A stretch of 64,000 nt of DNA, taken from Castellaniella sp044508625 (GTDB lineage Bacteria; Pseudomonadota; Gammaproteobacteria; Burkholderiales; Burkholderiaceae_B). Positions 36,502 to 46,114 of the stretch are shown piece after piece. Numbering within the stretch: position 1 is the first letter of the stretch; each line of letters begins with the position of its first letter. Below the pieces are notes generated by a model. It saw only the letters and a program-made list of their open reading frames with translations. It was not told the origin of the DNA and did no database searches. The stretch is from NCBI GenBank assembly GCA_044508625.1, contig JBIQHJ010000009.1:20827-84826 (forward strand), read 5' to 3'. A program made the position numbers and the translations under genes.

Positions 36502-37854
36502 ATGAGCAAGCACTACGACTACATCGCCATCGGCGCGGGCAGCGGCGGCATCGCCTCCGTCAACCGCGCCGCCATGCACGGCAGGAAATGCGCGCTGATC
36601 GAGTCCGCGGTCATCGGCGGCACCTGCGTGAACGTCGGCTGCGTCCCCAAGAAAGTGATGTGGCACGCCGCCCAGATCGCCGAGGCCATCCGCCATTACG
36701 GGCCCGACTACGGCTTCGACGCCGCCCTCGAGCGCCTCGACTGGGCTCGCCTCGTCCGCAGCCGCAGCGCCTACATCGACCGCATCCACGCCTCCTACCA
36801 GGCGGGCCTCGACAAAAACGCGGTGGACCTGATCCAGGGATCCGCCCGCTTCGTCGACGCGCGCACCATCGCGGTCGGCGACCAGCACTACACCGCCGAC
36901 CACATCCTGGTCGCCACCGGCTGCCGCCCCTCGCGCCCCGACATCCCGGGCGCCGAGCACGGCATCGATTCGGACGGCTTTTTCGCGCTGGACGCGCTGC
37001 CCCGGCGCACGGCCGTCGTGGGCGCCGGATACATCGCCGTCGAGCTCGCCGGCGTCCTCCACGCCCTGGGATCGGACACGCACCTGTTCGTCCGCAAGGA
37101 GGCGGCCCTGCGCAGCTTCGATCCCCTGCTGCGCGACACCCTGATGGAAATCATGCGGACCGAAGGGCCGGCGCTGCATCCCCATTCCGACCCCGAATCC
37201 CTGGCCCGCAACGCCGACGGCAGCCTCACGCTGCGATTCAAGAACGGCACCAGCCACGTCGCCGACTGCGTCCTCTGGGCCATCGGCCGCGAGCCCGACA
37301 CCTCCGGCCTCGGGCTGGACGCCGCGGGCGTCGCCCTGGACGAGCGCGGCCACATCCGCGTGGACGACTACCAGAACACCAACGTGCCCGGCATCTACGC
37401 CGTGGGCGACATCACCGGCCGGCTCGAACTCACCCCCGTCGCCGTGGCGGCCGGCCGCCGCCTGTCCGAACGGCTGTTCAACCACAAGCCCGACGAGCGT
37501 CTCGACTACGAGAACGTCCCCACCGTCGTGTTCAGCCACCCGCCCATCGGCACCGTCGGCCTGACCGAGCCCCAGGCCCGCGAACGCCACGGCGACGCGG
37601 CCGTCAAGGTCTACCAGACCTCCTTCACCGCCATGTACACGGCGGTGACCCGGCACCGCCAGCCCTGCCGCATGAAACTCGTCTGCGTCGGCCCCGACGA
37701 AAAGATCGTCGGCATCCACGGCATCGGCTTCGGCATGGACGAAATGCTGCAGGGCTTCGCCGTGGCACTCAAGATGGGCGCGACCAAGAAGGATTTCGAC
37801 GACACCGTGGCGATCCACCCCACGGCGGCCGAGGAATTCGTGACCATGCGGTGA
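36502..37854 (+). CDS. gor: Glutathione-disulfide reductase
   Basis: This FAD enzyme reduces oxidised glutathione with NADPH. It has 450 residues with GAGSGGIASVNRAA for FAD, the redox disulfide in GGTCVNVGCVPKK (C42, C47; the PKK ending is characteristic of glutathione reductase rather than lipoamide dehydrogenase), GAGYIAVELAGVL for the second dinucleotide, and the catalytic H439/E444 pair in IHPTAAEEFVTMR. A GAGAG site precedes the ATG. It starts 16 bp after the nucleosidase gene. Confidence 0.95.
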   Translation: MSKHYDYIAIGAGSGGIASVNRAAMHGRKCALIESAVIGGTCVNVGCVPKKVMWHAAQIAEAIRHYGPDYGFDAALERLDWARLVRSRSAYIDRIHASYQAGLDKNAVDLIQGSARFVDARTIAVGDQHYTADHILVATGCRPSRPDIPGAEHGIDSDGFFALDALPRRTAVVGAGYIAVELAGVLHALGSDTHLFVRKEAALRSFDPLLRDTLMEIMRTEGPALHPHSDPESLARNADGSLTLRFKNGTSHVADCVLWAIGREPDTSGLGLDAAGVALDERGHIRVDDYQNTNVPGIYAVGDITGRLELTPVAVAAGRRLSERLFNHKPDERLDYENVPTVVFSHPPIGTVGLTEPQARERHGDAAVKVYQTSFTAMYTAVTRHRQPCRMKLVCVGPDEKIVGIHGIGFGMDEMLQGFAVALKMGATKKDFDDTVAIHPTAAEEFVTMR

Positions 37855-37877
37855 GGGGTTGCCGCGGCCAACCCCTC
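37853..37877. terminator. Hairpin after gor (9-bp stem, 7-base loop)
   Basis: GAGGGGTTG and CAACCCCTC form a perfect 9-bp stem around CCGCGGC, starting within the gor stop codon and lying between convergent genes. No T-tract follows on either strand. A role as a shared transcription end is likely but unproven. Confidence 0.45.
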
Positions 37878-37916
37878 GTATTCGAAGTCGACCCGGCGCA
37901 GCGGCATGCCACAGTT

Positions 37917-38750
37917 TCAATGCCGATCCCAGGCCTCGAACATCCGCCCGATGTCGGCATAGCCGATCGCCTCCTCGCCGAAAGCGAAGGTGCCCCGCTC
38001 CAGCATCTCCCGGCTGGCGCGCAGGAACGCCCCGAGCGCCGCGCGGCTGAGCGCGCTGCCCACGCTGATGCGCCGCACGCCCATCGCCGAGAGGTCGGCC
38101 ACGCTGAAGGGCATGCCCGGCGAGCCCATCAGCACATTGACCGGCCGGTCGACCGAGCGCACCACCGTCTCGATCTCATCGCGCGTGCGCAGGCCCGGTG
38201 CGTACAGCACGTCGGCGCCCGCCTCCTGGTAGGCTTGCAGGCGGCGGATCGTATCGCCGAGGTCGGCCCGCCCATGCAGGTGGTTTTCCGCGCGCGCCGT
38301 CAGGGTGAACGGAAACGGCAAGCTGCGCACCGCCTCGACCGCGGCCTGCACGCGCTCCACCGCCCGGGACAGTTCCAGGATCGGCGCATCCGCATCGCCC
38401 GAGGCATCCTCGATCGAGGCCCCCACCAGGCCGGCCTCGGCCGCCAGCCGATAGGTCTGCGCCACGCCCGCCGGCGTCTCGGCAAAGCCGTTTTCCAGGT
38501 CGGCACTGACGGGCAGATCGGTGGCGCGCACCAGTTCGGCCACGTGCGCCAGCATGCGATCCCGCCCCACCCGCGTGTCCGGCAGGCCCAGGGTATAGGC
38601 ATAGCCCGCACTGGTGCTCGCCAGGGCCTCGAATCCCATGGCGGCAAGCAGGCGGGCCGTGCCGACGTCCCAGGGGTTGGGAATGATGAATGCCTGATTC
38701 CTTTCATGCAGCGCGCGGAATGCGCGGGCTTTGTCCGCCTGTGTGGTCAT
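37917..38750 (-). CDS. Isocitrate lyase/PEP mutase family protein
   Basis: This (beta/alpha)8 enzyme of 277 residues has the family pattern FIIPNPWDVGTARLLAAMGF, STSAGYAYTLGLPD, the metal site in VSADLENGFAETP, and GASIEDASGD. The motif in which PEP mutases and lyases place their catalytic cysteine is not recognisable, which is usual for the broad oxaloacetate decarboxylase-like and 2-methylisocitrate lyase-like branch. It probably cleaves or decarboxylates a small 2-keto or hydroxy acid. It stands alone and converges on gor. Confidence 0.85.
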   Translation of the reverse strand: MTTQADKARAFRALHERNQAFIIPNPWDVGTARLLAAMGFEALASTSAGYAYTLGLPDTRVGRDRMLAHVAELVRATDLPVSADLENGFAETPAGVAQTYRLAAEAGLVGASIEDASGDADAPILELSRAVERVQAAVEAVRSLPFPFTLTARAENHLHGRADLGDTIRRLQAYQEAGADVLYAPGLRTRDEIETVVRSVDRPVNVLMGSPGMPFSVADLSAMGVRRISVGSALSRAALGAFLRASREMLERGTFAFGEEAIGYADIGRMFEAWDRH

Positions 38751-38925
38751 GATCCGGCTCCTGTCTGCTCGGGTAACCGGGATAGTGTAGACCTTGCATG
38801 CAGCGGATCGCCGGTGCCCCTATCGCCAGTCCTGTCGCGCGGACCGAATGCTGCCAGCCCATTGCTCGCAGGTCAGGGGGTATATTCCTGGTCAGACAAT
38901 TCAGCCGCAACATGGAGACCAGGGG

Positions 38926-39918
38926 ATGCAAAGTCAATTCATCGAAGGGCAAGCGTTCGGCGATTCCACCGTCATGTCCCTGCGATCCGAGGAACTGGGA
39001 AACCCCGGCCCCGATCAACTGCTGGTGCGTCACACGGCGATCGGGATCAATTTCATCGACATCCTGCAGCGACGCGGGGATCTGGCGCCCACGCTGCCCT
39101 ACCGCCTCGGCCTGGAGGCGGCCGGCGAGGTGCTGGCCGTGGGCCCCGGAGTGCAGGAGTTCAAACCCGGCGACCGGATCGTCTATGCCGGGGGTCCGAT
39201 GGGCGCATATGCCGAGGCGCGGCTGCTGCCGGCGGCACGCGCGCTGCGGCTGCCCGATCACATCGATGAGCGGACCGCGGCGGCGATCTTTTTCAAAGGC
39301 CTGACGGCGGATTACCTCGTCCATCGCTTGCGCCCCATCGTACCCGGCGATGCCGTCCTGTTCACCGCGGCGGTGGGTGGCGTCGGCCAGCTCGCCGTGC
39401 CGATGTTGAAACGGGCCGGCGCCACCGTGATCGGCACCGTGGGCAGCCAGGACAAGGTCGATGCCGCGCGAGCGATCGGCTGCGATCACGTCCTGGTGCT
39501 GCCCGTCGGCGTTGACGAGGGGGCCGCGCGGATCAGGCAGTGGCTGGGTGGACGCGGCGTCCAGATCGCCTATGACTCGATCGGCCGCGCGACCTTCGAC
39601 CTGTCACTCGCCGCACTGGCCCGCTTCGGCCTGCTGGTCAGCTATGGCTGGGCATCGGGCGATGTCGATCCAATTCCACTCGCGCGCCTGCGCCAGATGG
39701 GCTCCCTGTTCGTGACGCGGCCGACCATCGGCGACTACACGGCCAGCCGCGACGACCTGACGGCGGGCGCCGAGCGGGTTTTCGACGCGCTGCGAAAAGG
39801 TGTGATCCATGCGCGAATCCACGCCGCCCTGCCCCTGTCCGAGGCCGGCGAGGCCCATCGGATGATCGAAAGCCGGGTGACCCAGGGGTCGGTCATTCTG
39901 ATGACGGGGGGATCGTAG
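38926..39918 (+). CDS. Zinc-free quinone oxidoreductase (medium-chain dehydrogenase family)
   Basis: This 330-residue NADPH:quinone reductase-like protein starts at 38926 (MQSQFIEGQAFG). Features are the GroES-like N-domain (HTAIGINFIDILQRRGDL, GLEAAGEVLAVGPG) and the NADP site in FTAAVGGVGQLAVPMLKRAG. The AAVGGVG form and the absence of zinc-binding cysteines mark the QOR branch. It diverges from the PEP-mutase-family gene across a 175-bp gap. Confidence 0.9.
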   Translation: MQSQFIEGQAFGDSTVMSLRSEELGNPGPDQLLVRHTAIGINFIDILQRRGDLAPTLPYRLGLEAAGEVLAVGPGVQEFKPGDRIVYAGGPMGAYAEARLLPAARALRLPDHIDERTAAAIFFKGLTADYLVHRLRPIVPGDAVLFTAAVGGVGQLAVPMLKRAGATVIGTVGSQDKVDAARAIGCDHVLVLPVGVDEGAARIRQWLGGRGVQIAYDSIGRATFDLSLAALARFGLLVSYGWASGDVDPIPLARLRQMGSLFVTRPTIGDYTASRDDLTAGAERVFDALRKGVIHARIHAALPLSEAGEAHRMIESRVTQGSVILMTGGS

Positions 39919-40020
39919 TCGTGCAGTGGTCTGTCCGTGAGTGGCCTGTCCCTGAGCAGCCTGTCCGCGGGCGTCACCATTGGAGTCCACGCCACGCAGC
40001 GCATGCCACGCCACTCGCAT

Positions 40021-40125
40021 TCAAGCGCGATGCAATTCCTCACGGATGATTCGACGCAGCATGTCTGCCGTGATGGGCCCGCAATAGGCAATGCATCTCG
40101 CGAAACTGTGGGCCTGATGTCTCAA
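40021..40125 (-). pseudogene. Possible short C-terminal coding remnant next to tRNA-Ser
   Basis: In the 251-bp gap between the quinone oxidoreductase and tRNA-Ser the minus strand reads HSFARCIAYCGPITADMLRR and then IIREELHRA before a stop. It looks like the end of a folded protein. A stop codon lies just upstream, only a TTG could start it, and there is no Shine-Dalgarno sequence. It may be a gene fragment or a tiny unrecognised protein of about 34 residues. The rest of the gap holds nothing I can name. Confidence 0.25.
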
Positions 40126-40169
40126 GCAGCCATATTCTTGTTATAGATCAGCAGATTGCATGGACGATC

Positions 40170-40260
40170 TGGCGGACAGAGGGGGATTCGAACCCCCGAT
40201 ACGCTATTCACGTATACACGCTTTCCAGGCGTGCGCCTTCAACCACTCGGCCACCTGTCC
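40170..40260 (-). tRNA. tRNA-Ser (anticodon GGA)
   Basis: The minus strand folds as a class II tRNA of 91 nt. GGACAGG pairs with the 3' arm, the anticodon stem CACGC/GCGTG encloses CTGGAAA giving anticodon GGA, there is a long variable arm as in serine tRNAs, the T-loop is TTCGAAT, and CCA is encoded. It reads UCC and UCU. Confidence 0.96.
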
Positions 40261-40320
40261 TGATTCGGCCGCAAGGCGCAATTCCGGACGGATCCAGGGG
40301 CCTCTGGGCGAAAGTCCGCC

Positions 40321-40326
40321 ATTTTA
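40321..40326 (-). promoter_or_regulatory. Probable -10 element for tRNA-Ser
   Basis: TAAAAT lies on the tRNA strand, 60 bp before the mature 5' end, in the gap between ribE and the tRNA. The -35 position is weak. The distance is almost the same as for the -10 before tRNA-Val. Confidence 0.35.
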
Positions 40327-40365
40327 GCAGATCGCCGCCTCGCATGTCCGGGCCCAGCCGCACCC

Positions 40366-40989
40366 TCAGCCCGGCACGCCCGCCGCGCCCACCATGCGCT
40401 CGACGTAGCGGGCCAGCATGTCGACCTCGACGTTGACCGGCGCGCCGACGTCCAGGTGGCGCAGGGTGGTGACCTCGACGGTGTGGGGGATGAGGTTGAT
40501 GTAGGCCTCGGTGCCCTCCTCCTGGTCGACCACGCGGTTGACGGTGAGGCTGACGCCGTTGACGGCCAGCGAGCCTTTGTAGGCCAGGTATTTGGACAGG
40601 TGGGCGGGGACGACGACGCGCAGGTCGAAGGACTCGCCCACGGCCTCCATGCAGGTGACACGGCCCACGCCGTCGACGTGGCCCGATACCAGGTGCCCGT
40701 CCACGGAGTCGCCCAGGCGCAGGGCGTGTTCGAGGTTGACCTCGCCCGGGCGGTCCAGGCCGCAGGTGCGGTCCAGGCTCTCGCGCGAGACGTCGGCCTC
40801 GAAGGCGTCGGGATGCAAGGCCACGACGGTCATGCAGGCGCCCTGGATCGCGATCGAGTCGCCGATGCGCGTGCGGTCGAGCGGCAGGCCGCCGGTCTCG
40901 ACGAGGATGCGCACCCCGGCCTCGGGCCCTTCGCCCAGCGGACGCACCTGCGTGATGCGGCCCACGGCCGCCACAATTCCAGTAAACAT
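40366..40989 (-). CDS. ribE: Riboflavin synthase, alpha subunit
   Basis: It makes riboflavin from two molecules of dimethylribityllumazine. The universal N-terminus MFTGIV is present, and two tandem lumazine-binding repeats of about 95 residues each follow (GDSIAIQGACMTVV in the first; KGSLAVNGVSLTVN in the second). The length of 207 residues is standard. It follows ribD by 39 bp in the nrdR-ribD-ribE operon. No FMN riboswitch is visible in front of it. Confidence 0.96.
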   Translation of the reverse strand: MFTGIVAAVGRITQVRPLGEGPEAGVRILVETGGLPLDRTRIGDSIAIQGACMTVVALHPDAFEADVSRESLDRTCGLDRPGEVNLEHALRLGDSVDGHLVSGHVDGVGRVTCMEAVGESFDLRVVVPAHLSKYLAYKGSLAVNGVSLTVNRVVDQEEGTEAYINLIPHTVEVTTLRHLDVGAPVNVEVDMLARYVERMVGAAGVPG

Positions 40990-41028
40990 GGTGATCCCGT
41001 CAAAAGAAGAGTGGAGGGCGCCCGGCCT

Positions 41029-42177
41029 TCAGGTCTCGAGCACCGCGCACAATGCCTGCCAGCGCGCGCAATCGCGCAGGCGCAGGCGCATGTCCCGTCC
41101 CAACTGTACCGCATCCACGAACTCGAAGCGGGGCGCGCCCGAGAGGTCGTCGAAGGAATCGTAGCCGCCGGCCAGGCCGCGGCCGTCGCCCAGCACGCGC
41201 GGCGCCACGTAGGCGATCCATTCGTCGACCCATCCCCCGGCGAGCAGCGCGCCATTGAGGCGGGCGCCCGCCTCGACATGCACCTCGTTGACCTCGTGCT
41301 CGGCCAGCCAGGCCATCAGCGCGCCGAGCTCGATGCCGCCCTGGGGATCGCGCGGCAGGCGGATCACGCGCGCGTTGCGCCGGGACAGGCGGTCGATCTT
41401 GCCCGCGTCCGGGCGCGCCGTGAAGATCCACACTGGATCGCCATTGAACAGGTTGGCGTCCTCGTCGATGCCGAAATCGGTGTCGAGGACGGCGCGTACC
41501 GGCTGCCGCTCGGTCTCGACCGCGCGCACGCTCAGGATGGGGTTGTCGGCGCGCACGGTGCCGATACCGCTAAGGACCACGCAGGCGCGGGCGCGCCAGG
41601 CGTGGCCGTCGGCGCGGGCCTGCTCGCCGGTGATCCACTGCGAGCGGCCGTCGGGCAGGGCCGCGCGGCCATCGAGGGAGCCCGCGGTCTTGAGCCACAC
41701 CCAGGGCGTGCCCCGGGTCATCCGCGCGATGAATCCGGGGTTGAGCGCCAGGGCGTCCCGCGCGCACAGGCCCATGTCGACCTGGACGCCGGCCTCGCGC
41801 AGGCGCGCCGCGCCGCGTCCGGCGACCTTGGGATTGGGATCGCCCATGGCGGCCACCACGCGCGTGACGCCGGCGGCGACGAGGGCGTCGGCGCAAGGGG
41901 GCGTGCGGCCGAAATGGCCGCAGGGCTCGAGCGTGACGTAGGCGGTGGCGCCGCGGACGTCGACCCCCTGGCGCGCGGCCTCGTGCAGTGCATCGACCTC
42001 GGCGTGGCGGCCCCCGGCATGCCGGGTGTAGCCCTCGGCCAGCCAGCGGCCATCGCGCACCAGCACGCAGCCCACGCGCGGGTTGGGGCTGCTGAGGGTG
42101 AGCGAGCCCTCGGCCACGGCGAGCGCGCGGCGCATCCAGCGGTGGTCCTGGGGCGAGAACACGGTCTTAGCGCTCAT
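41029..42177 (-). CDS. ribD: Bifunctional riboflavin biosynthesis deaminase/reductase
   Basis: It carries out the deamination and reduction steps that follow GTP cyclohydrolase II. The N-terminal deaminase has the zinc site H58-A-E60 with C86 and C95 (EPCGHFGRTPPC). The C-terminal reductase (about 150-382) resembles dihydrofolate reductase (GTPWVWLKTAGSLDGRAALP, VEAGARLNGALL). The length of 382 residues is normal. Its start overlaps the nrdR end by 11 bp, a close and common arrangement. Confidence 0.95.
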   Translation of the reverse strand: MSAKTVFSPQDHRWMRRALAVAEGSLTLSSPNPRVGCVLVRDGRWLAEGYTRHAGGRHAEVDALHEAARQGVDVRGATAYVTLEPCGHFGRTPPCADALVAAGVTRVVAAMGDPNPKVAGRGAARLREAGVQVDMGLCARDALALNPGFIARMTRGTPWVWLKTAGSLDGRAALPDGRSQWITGEQARADGHAWRARACVVLSGIGTVRADNPILSVRAVETERQPVRAVLDTDFGIDEDANLFNGDPVWIFTARPDAGKIDRLSRRNARVIRLPRDPQGGIELGALMAWLAEHEVNEVHVEAGARLNGALLAGGWVDEWIAYVAPRVLGDGRGLAGGYDSFDDLSGAPRFEFVDAVQLGRDMRLRLRDCARWQALCAVLET

Positions 42178-42634
42178 GGCCGGGCGGGGACTGGAACTCG
42201 TCGATGGTCCGCACGAATTCCTGGATGTCCTCGAAGCTGCGATAGACCGAGGCGAAGCGCACGTAGGCCACCTGGTCGAGCTCGCGCAGCTCGGCCATCA
42301 CCAGCTCGCCGATGTGGCCCGAGGGGACCTCGCGCCGCCCGCTGGACATCAGGCGTTCCTGGATGCGGGCGACCGCGGCATCGACCTGGGCCGTGCTGAC
42401 CGGGCGCTTGCGCAGGGCCAGGGCCATGCTGGCGCGCAGCTTGGCCACGTCGAACTCGCTGCGCGTGCCGTTGCGCTTGACCACCGCCGGCATCATCAGG
42501 TCCACCCGCTCGTACGTGGTGAACCGCCGATCACAGGCCGTGCAGCGACGCCGGCGGCGGATCGTGTCGCCTTCCTCGGAGACCCGCGAGTCGATGACCT
42601 GCGTGTCGAAGCTGCTGCAGAACGGACACTTCAT
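42167..42634 (-). CDS. nrdR: Transcriptional repressor NrdR
   Basis: This ATP/dATP-sensing repressor controls ribonucleotide reductase genes. The N-terminal zinc ribbon MKCPFCSS plus CTACDRRF and the following ATP-cone domain (VVKRNGTRSEFDVAKLRASM onward) are complete. I use the ATG at 42634, the conserved MKCPFC start; an ATG two codons earlier is possible. Two matching NrdR boxes lie before nrdA near the right end of this window, so repressor and likely target are both visible. It lies 35 bp after glyA, which is read in the same direction. Confidence 0.95.
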   Translation of the reverse strand: MKCPFCSSFDTQVIDSRVSEEGDTIRRRRRCTACDRRFTTYERVDLMMPAVVKRNGTRSEFDVAKLRASMALALRKRPVSTAQVDAAVARIQERLMSSGRREVPSGHIGELVMAELRELDQVAYVRFASVYRSFEDIQEFVRTIDEFQSPPGHER

Positions 42635-42669
42635 ACGCATGCGGGCGCCCGAGGCGCCCGTCGTTGGAG

Positions 42670-43914
<1,245 letters not shown>

Positions 43915-44034
43915 GAAGGTTCCTAGGTGAGATGGATGGGCGATCGAATGGCCTATTCTATCGTGAACCCCCGGCGCCGTGCCCCGCCGGCCCGCCCCGC
44001 GCCCGGGCGGGGATGCGTCCGGGCGCGTCCAGGG

Positions 44035-44667
44035 CTACAAGGCGTGCAGCCTGGGGTTGAGCGTATAGGTGCCGGTGACGGACGCCTGCGCCAGGACGTG
44101 GCCCTGCATCGCCTCTAGCGCCTGGGCCCCCGTGAAGCGCCCCTCGACGCCGAGCTCGGCCACGTCCAGGGCATAGACCGTGAACACGTAGCGGTGCACC
44201 AGGGCATCGTTCCAGGGCGGGCACGGCCCGTCATAGCCGAAATAGTCGCCGCTCATGTCGCGGTCGGCCGCGAACCACTGGGTGTAGTCGTTGACCCCCT
44301 GGCGCGTGCCGTCCAGCGCCAGCGGCCCCGCCTTGCCGCGCGGGGTGATGCCGCTGGAATAGTCGCCCGCCGCGATCTCGCGCCGCTCGGCGGCGACGTC
44401 GACCAGCACCCAATGGTAGAAATCCACGCGCGGCAGGTCCGCCGGCACCTCGCGCCCCTCTTGATTGACGTCGTCGGGCTTGCTGGGGACGTCCGGGTCG
44501 CAGCACACCACGGCGAAGGACCGGACGCCCTCGGGCACCTCGGACCAGGCCAGGTGGGGATTGACGTTGCCCGCCAGCGTCACGTGGGACTCGGGATCGA
44601 TGCGCCCGAACGCGTAGCGCTCGGGGATCACGCCCTGGTCGGGAAAGGAATCGCTGTGCAGTTTCAT
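44035..44667 (-). CDS. YbhB/YbcL-type phosphatidylethanolamine-binding-like protein
   Basis: This 210-residue member of the PEBP (Raf kinase inhibitor-like) family has HVTLAGNVNPHLAWSEVPEG at the ligand pocket, CCDPDVP, DFYHWVLVDV and GYDGPCPPWNDALVHRYVF, the conserved core. There is no signal peptide, so it should be cytosolic. Bacterial members have no settled function. It begins 30 bp after tyrS on the same strand and may be co-transcribed. Confidence 0.88.
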   Translation of the reverse strand: MKLHSDSFPDQGVIPERYAFGRIDPESHVTLAGNVNPHLAWSEVPEGVRSFAVVCCDPDVPSKPDDVNQEGREVPADLPRVDFYHWVLVDVAAERREIAAGDYSSGITPRGKAGPLALDGTRQGVNDYTQWFAADRDMSGDYFGYDGPCPPWNDALVHRYVFTVYALDVAELGVEGRFTGAQALEAMQGHVLAQASVTGTYTLNPRLHAL

Positions 44668-44697
44668 GAAGCCTCCAACGGTTCAATGGCCGGCGTT

Positions 44698-45924
44698 TCA
44701 GGTGAGGGTCACCCGCGCGAACTTGCGCTTGCCGACCTGCATCACATAGGTCCCTGACGGCAATTGCAGGGATTTGTCGGAAATCCGGTCGCCATCGATG
44801 CGCACCCCGCCCTGCTCGATGTTGCGCTGGGCCTCGGAGGCCGAGGCCGCCAGGCCCGCCTCGCGCAGCACCTTGAGGATCCCCATGGGCGCCGCGCCCG
44901 CGGTGACCTCGGGCAGGTCGTCGGGAATGGCGCCGTCGCGGAACCGGGCGTTGAAATGCTCGAGCGCGAGCTCGGCCTCGCGCGCGCTGTGGAAGCGCCC
45001 GACCAGCTCTTGGGCCAGCAGGACCTTGGCGTCCCGGGGATTGCGCCCGCCCGCGACCTCGGCCTGCAAGGCGGCGATGTCCTCGAGCGAGCGGAAGGAC
45101 AGCAGCTCGTAGTACCGCCACATCAGCGTGTCGGAGATGGACATGAGCTTGCCGAACATGGAGTCGGGCGCCTCGGTGATGCCGATGTAGTTGCCCTTGG
45201 ACTTGGACATCTTTTCGACGCCGTCGGTGCCCTCGAGCAGCGGCATGGTGAGGATGCACTGGGGCTCGATGCCGTATTCCTTTTGCAGCTCGCGCCCCAC
45301 CAGCAGGTTGAATTTCTGGTCGGTGCCGCCCAGCTCGAGATCGGCGCGCAGGGCCACCGAGTCGTAGCCCTGCAGCAGCGGGTAGAGGAACTCGTGCACC
45401 GAGATCGGGATGCCGCCCTTGTAGCGCTTGGTGAAATCGTCGCGCTCCATCATGCGCGCCACGGTGTAGCGCGAGGCGAGCTGGATCAGGCCGCGGGTGC
45501 CGAGCTTGTCGCACCATTCCGAGTTGTAGCGGATCTCGGTGCGCGCCGGATCCAGCACGAGGCTGGCCTGGGCGTAGTAGGTCTTGGCGTTTTCGCGGAT
45601 CTGCTCGGGCGTGAGCGGCGGCCGGGTGGCGTTGCGTCCGCTGGGATCGCCGATCAGCGCGGTGAAGTCCCCGATCAGGAAGATCACGGTGTGGCCGAGG
45701 TCCTGGAGCTGGCGCATCTTGTTGAGCACCACGGTATGGCCCAGGTGGATGTCGGGAGCCGTCGGATCGAGGCCGAGCTTGATGCGCAGGGGCACGCCCG
45801 TGGCGCGGCTGCGCGCGAGCTTGGCGGCGAATTCTGAGGCGACGAGGAGCTCGTCGCAGCCCCGCTGGACGACGCGAAGATCGGCGTCCGCCTGGAGGTC
45901 GGCGGGGGCGGAAGGGGACGACAT
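44698..45924 (-). CDS. tyrS: Tyrosyl-tRNA synthetase
   Basis: This class I synthetase of 408 residues charges tRNA-Tyr. The HIGH-type motif is HLGH (60-63) and KMSKS is intact at 238-242. A C-terminal S4 RNA-binding domain covers about 345-408 (GVRIDGDRISDKSLQL). The HLGH form and the length suggest the TyrZ-like branch. It is divergent from the M23 peptidase gene. The 190-bp gap contains TTGTAC and TATGCT on the tyrS strand but with 19-bp spacing, so the promoter is uncertain. Confidence 0.95.
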   Translation of the reverse strand: MSSPSAPADLQADADLRVVQRGCDELLVASEFAAKLARSRATGVPLRIKLGLDPTAPDIHLGHTVVLNKMRQLQDLGHTVIFLIGDFTALIGDPSGRNATRPPLTPEQIRENAKTYYAQASLVLDPARTEIRYNSEWCDKLGTRGLIQLASRYTVARMMERDDFTKRYKGGIPISVHEFLYPLLQGYDSVALRADLELGGTDQKFNLLVGRELQKEYGIEPQCILTMPLLEGTDGVEKMSKSKGNYIGITEAPDSMFGKLMSISDTLMWRYYELLSFRSLEDIAALQAEVAGGRNPRDAKVLLAQELVGRFHSAREAELALEHFNARFRDGAIPDDLPEVTAGAAPMGILKVLREAGLAASASEAQRNIEQGGVRIDGDRISDKSLQLPSGTYVMQVGKRKFARVTLT

Positions 45925-46114
45925 GATATACGCTTTTGCAGAAAAAATGAAAAAAACGCTCGAAAAATCGTGGTCGATGCGCTAGCATAACGTGCCATCG
46001 CAGCTTCTGTACAACAATTCGACGCCCGGCCGGGGCGGCACGGGGCCTCATATTATCAGAGCCTCGACGTCGCCATGGACGAGCGCAGTCCGGAATATAC
46101 GAATACCACCGTCC

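Noticed and set aside
36588..39269. 893-residue frame covering gor and the genes after it
   Set aside because: It is out of frame with gor, crosses the convergent gap and encodes low-complexity Arg/Pro/Ala sequence.
39735..40091. 118-residue antisense frame over the end of the quinone oxidoreductase
   Set aside because: Its C-terminal two thirds are antisense to a real gene and its composition is not protein-like. Only the separate short frame at 40021-40125 looked meaningful.
40990..41028. FMN riboswitch before ribE
   Set aside because: The gap between ribD and ribE is only 39 bp and shows none of the conserved RFN-element blocks.
45925..46114. Firm promoter call for tyrS
   Set aside because: TTGTAC and TATGCT are present but 19 bp apart, outside the usual range, so I mention them only in the tyrS entry.
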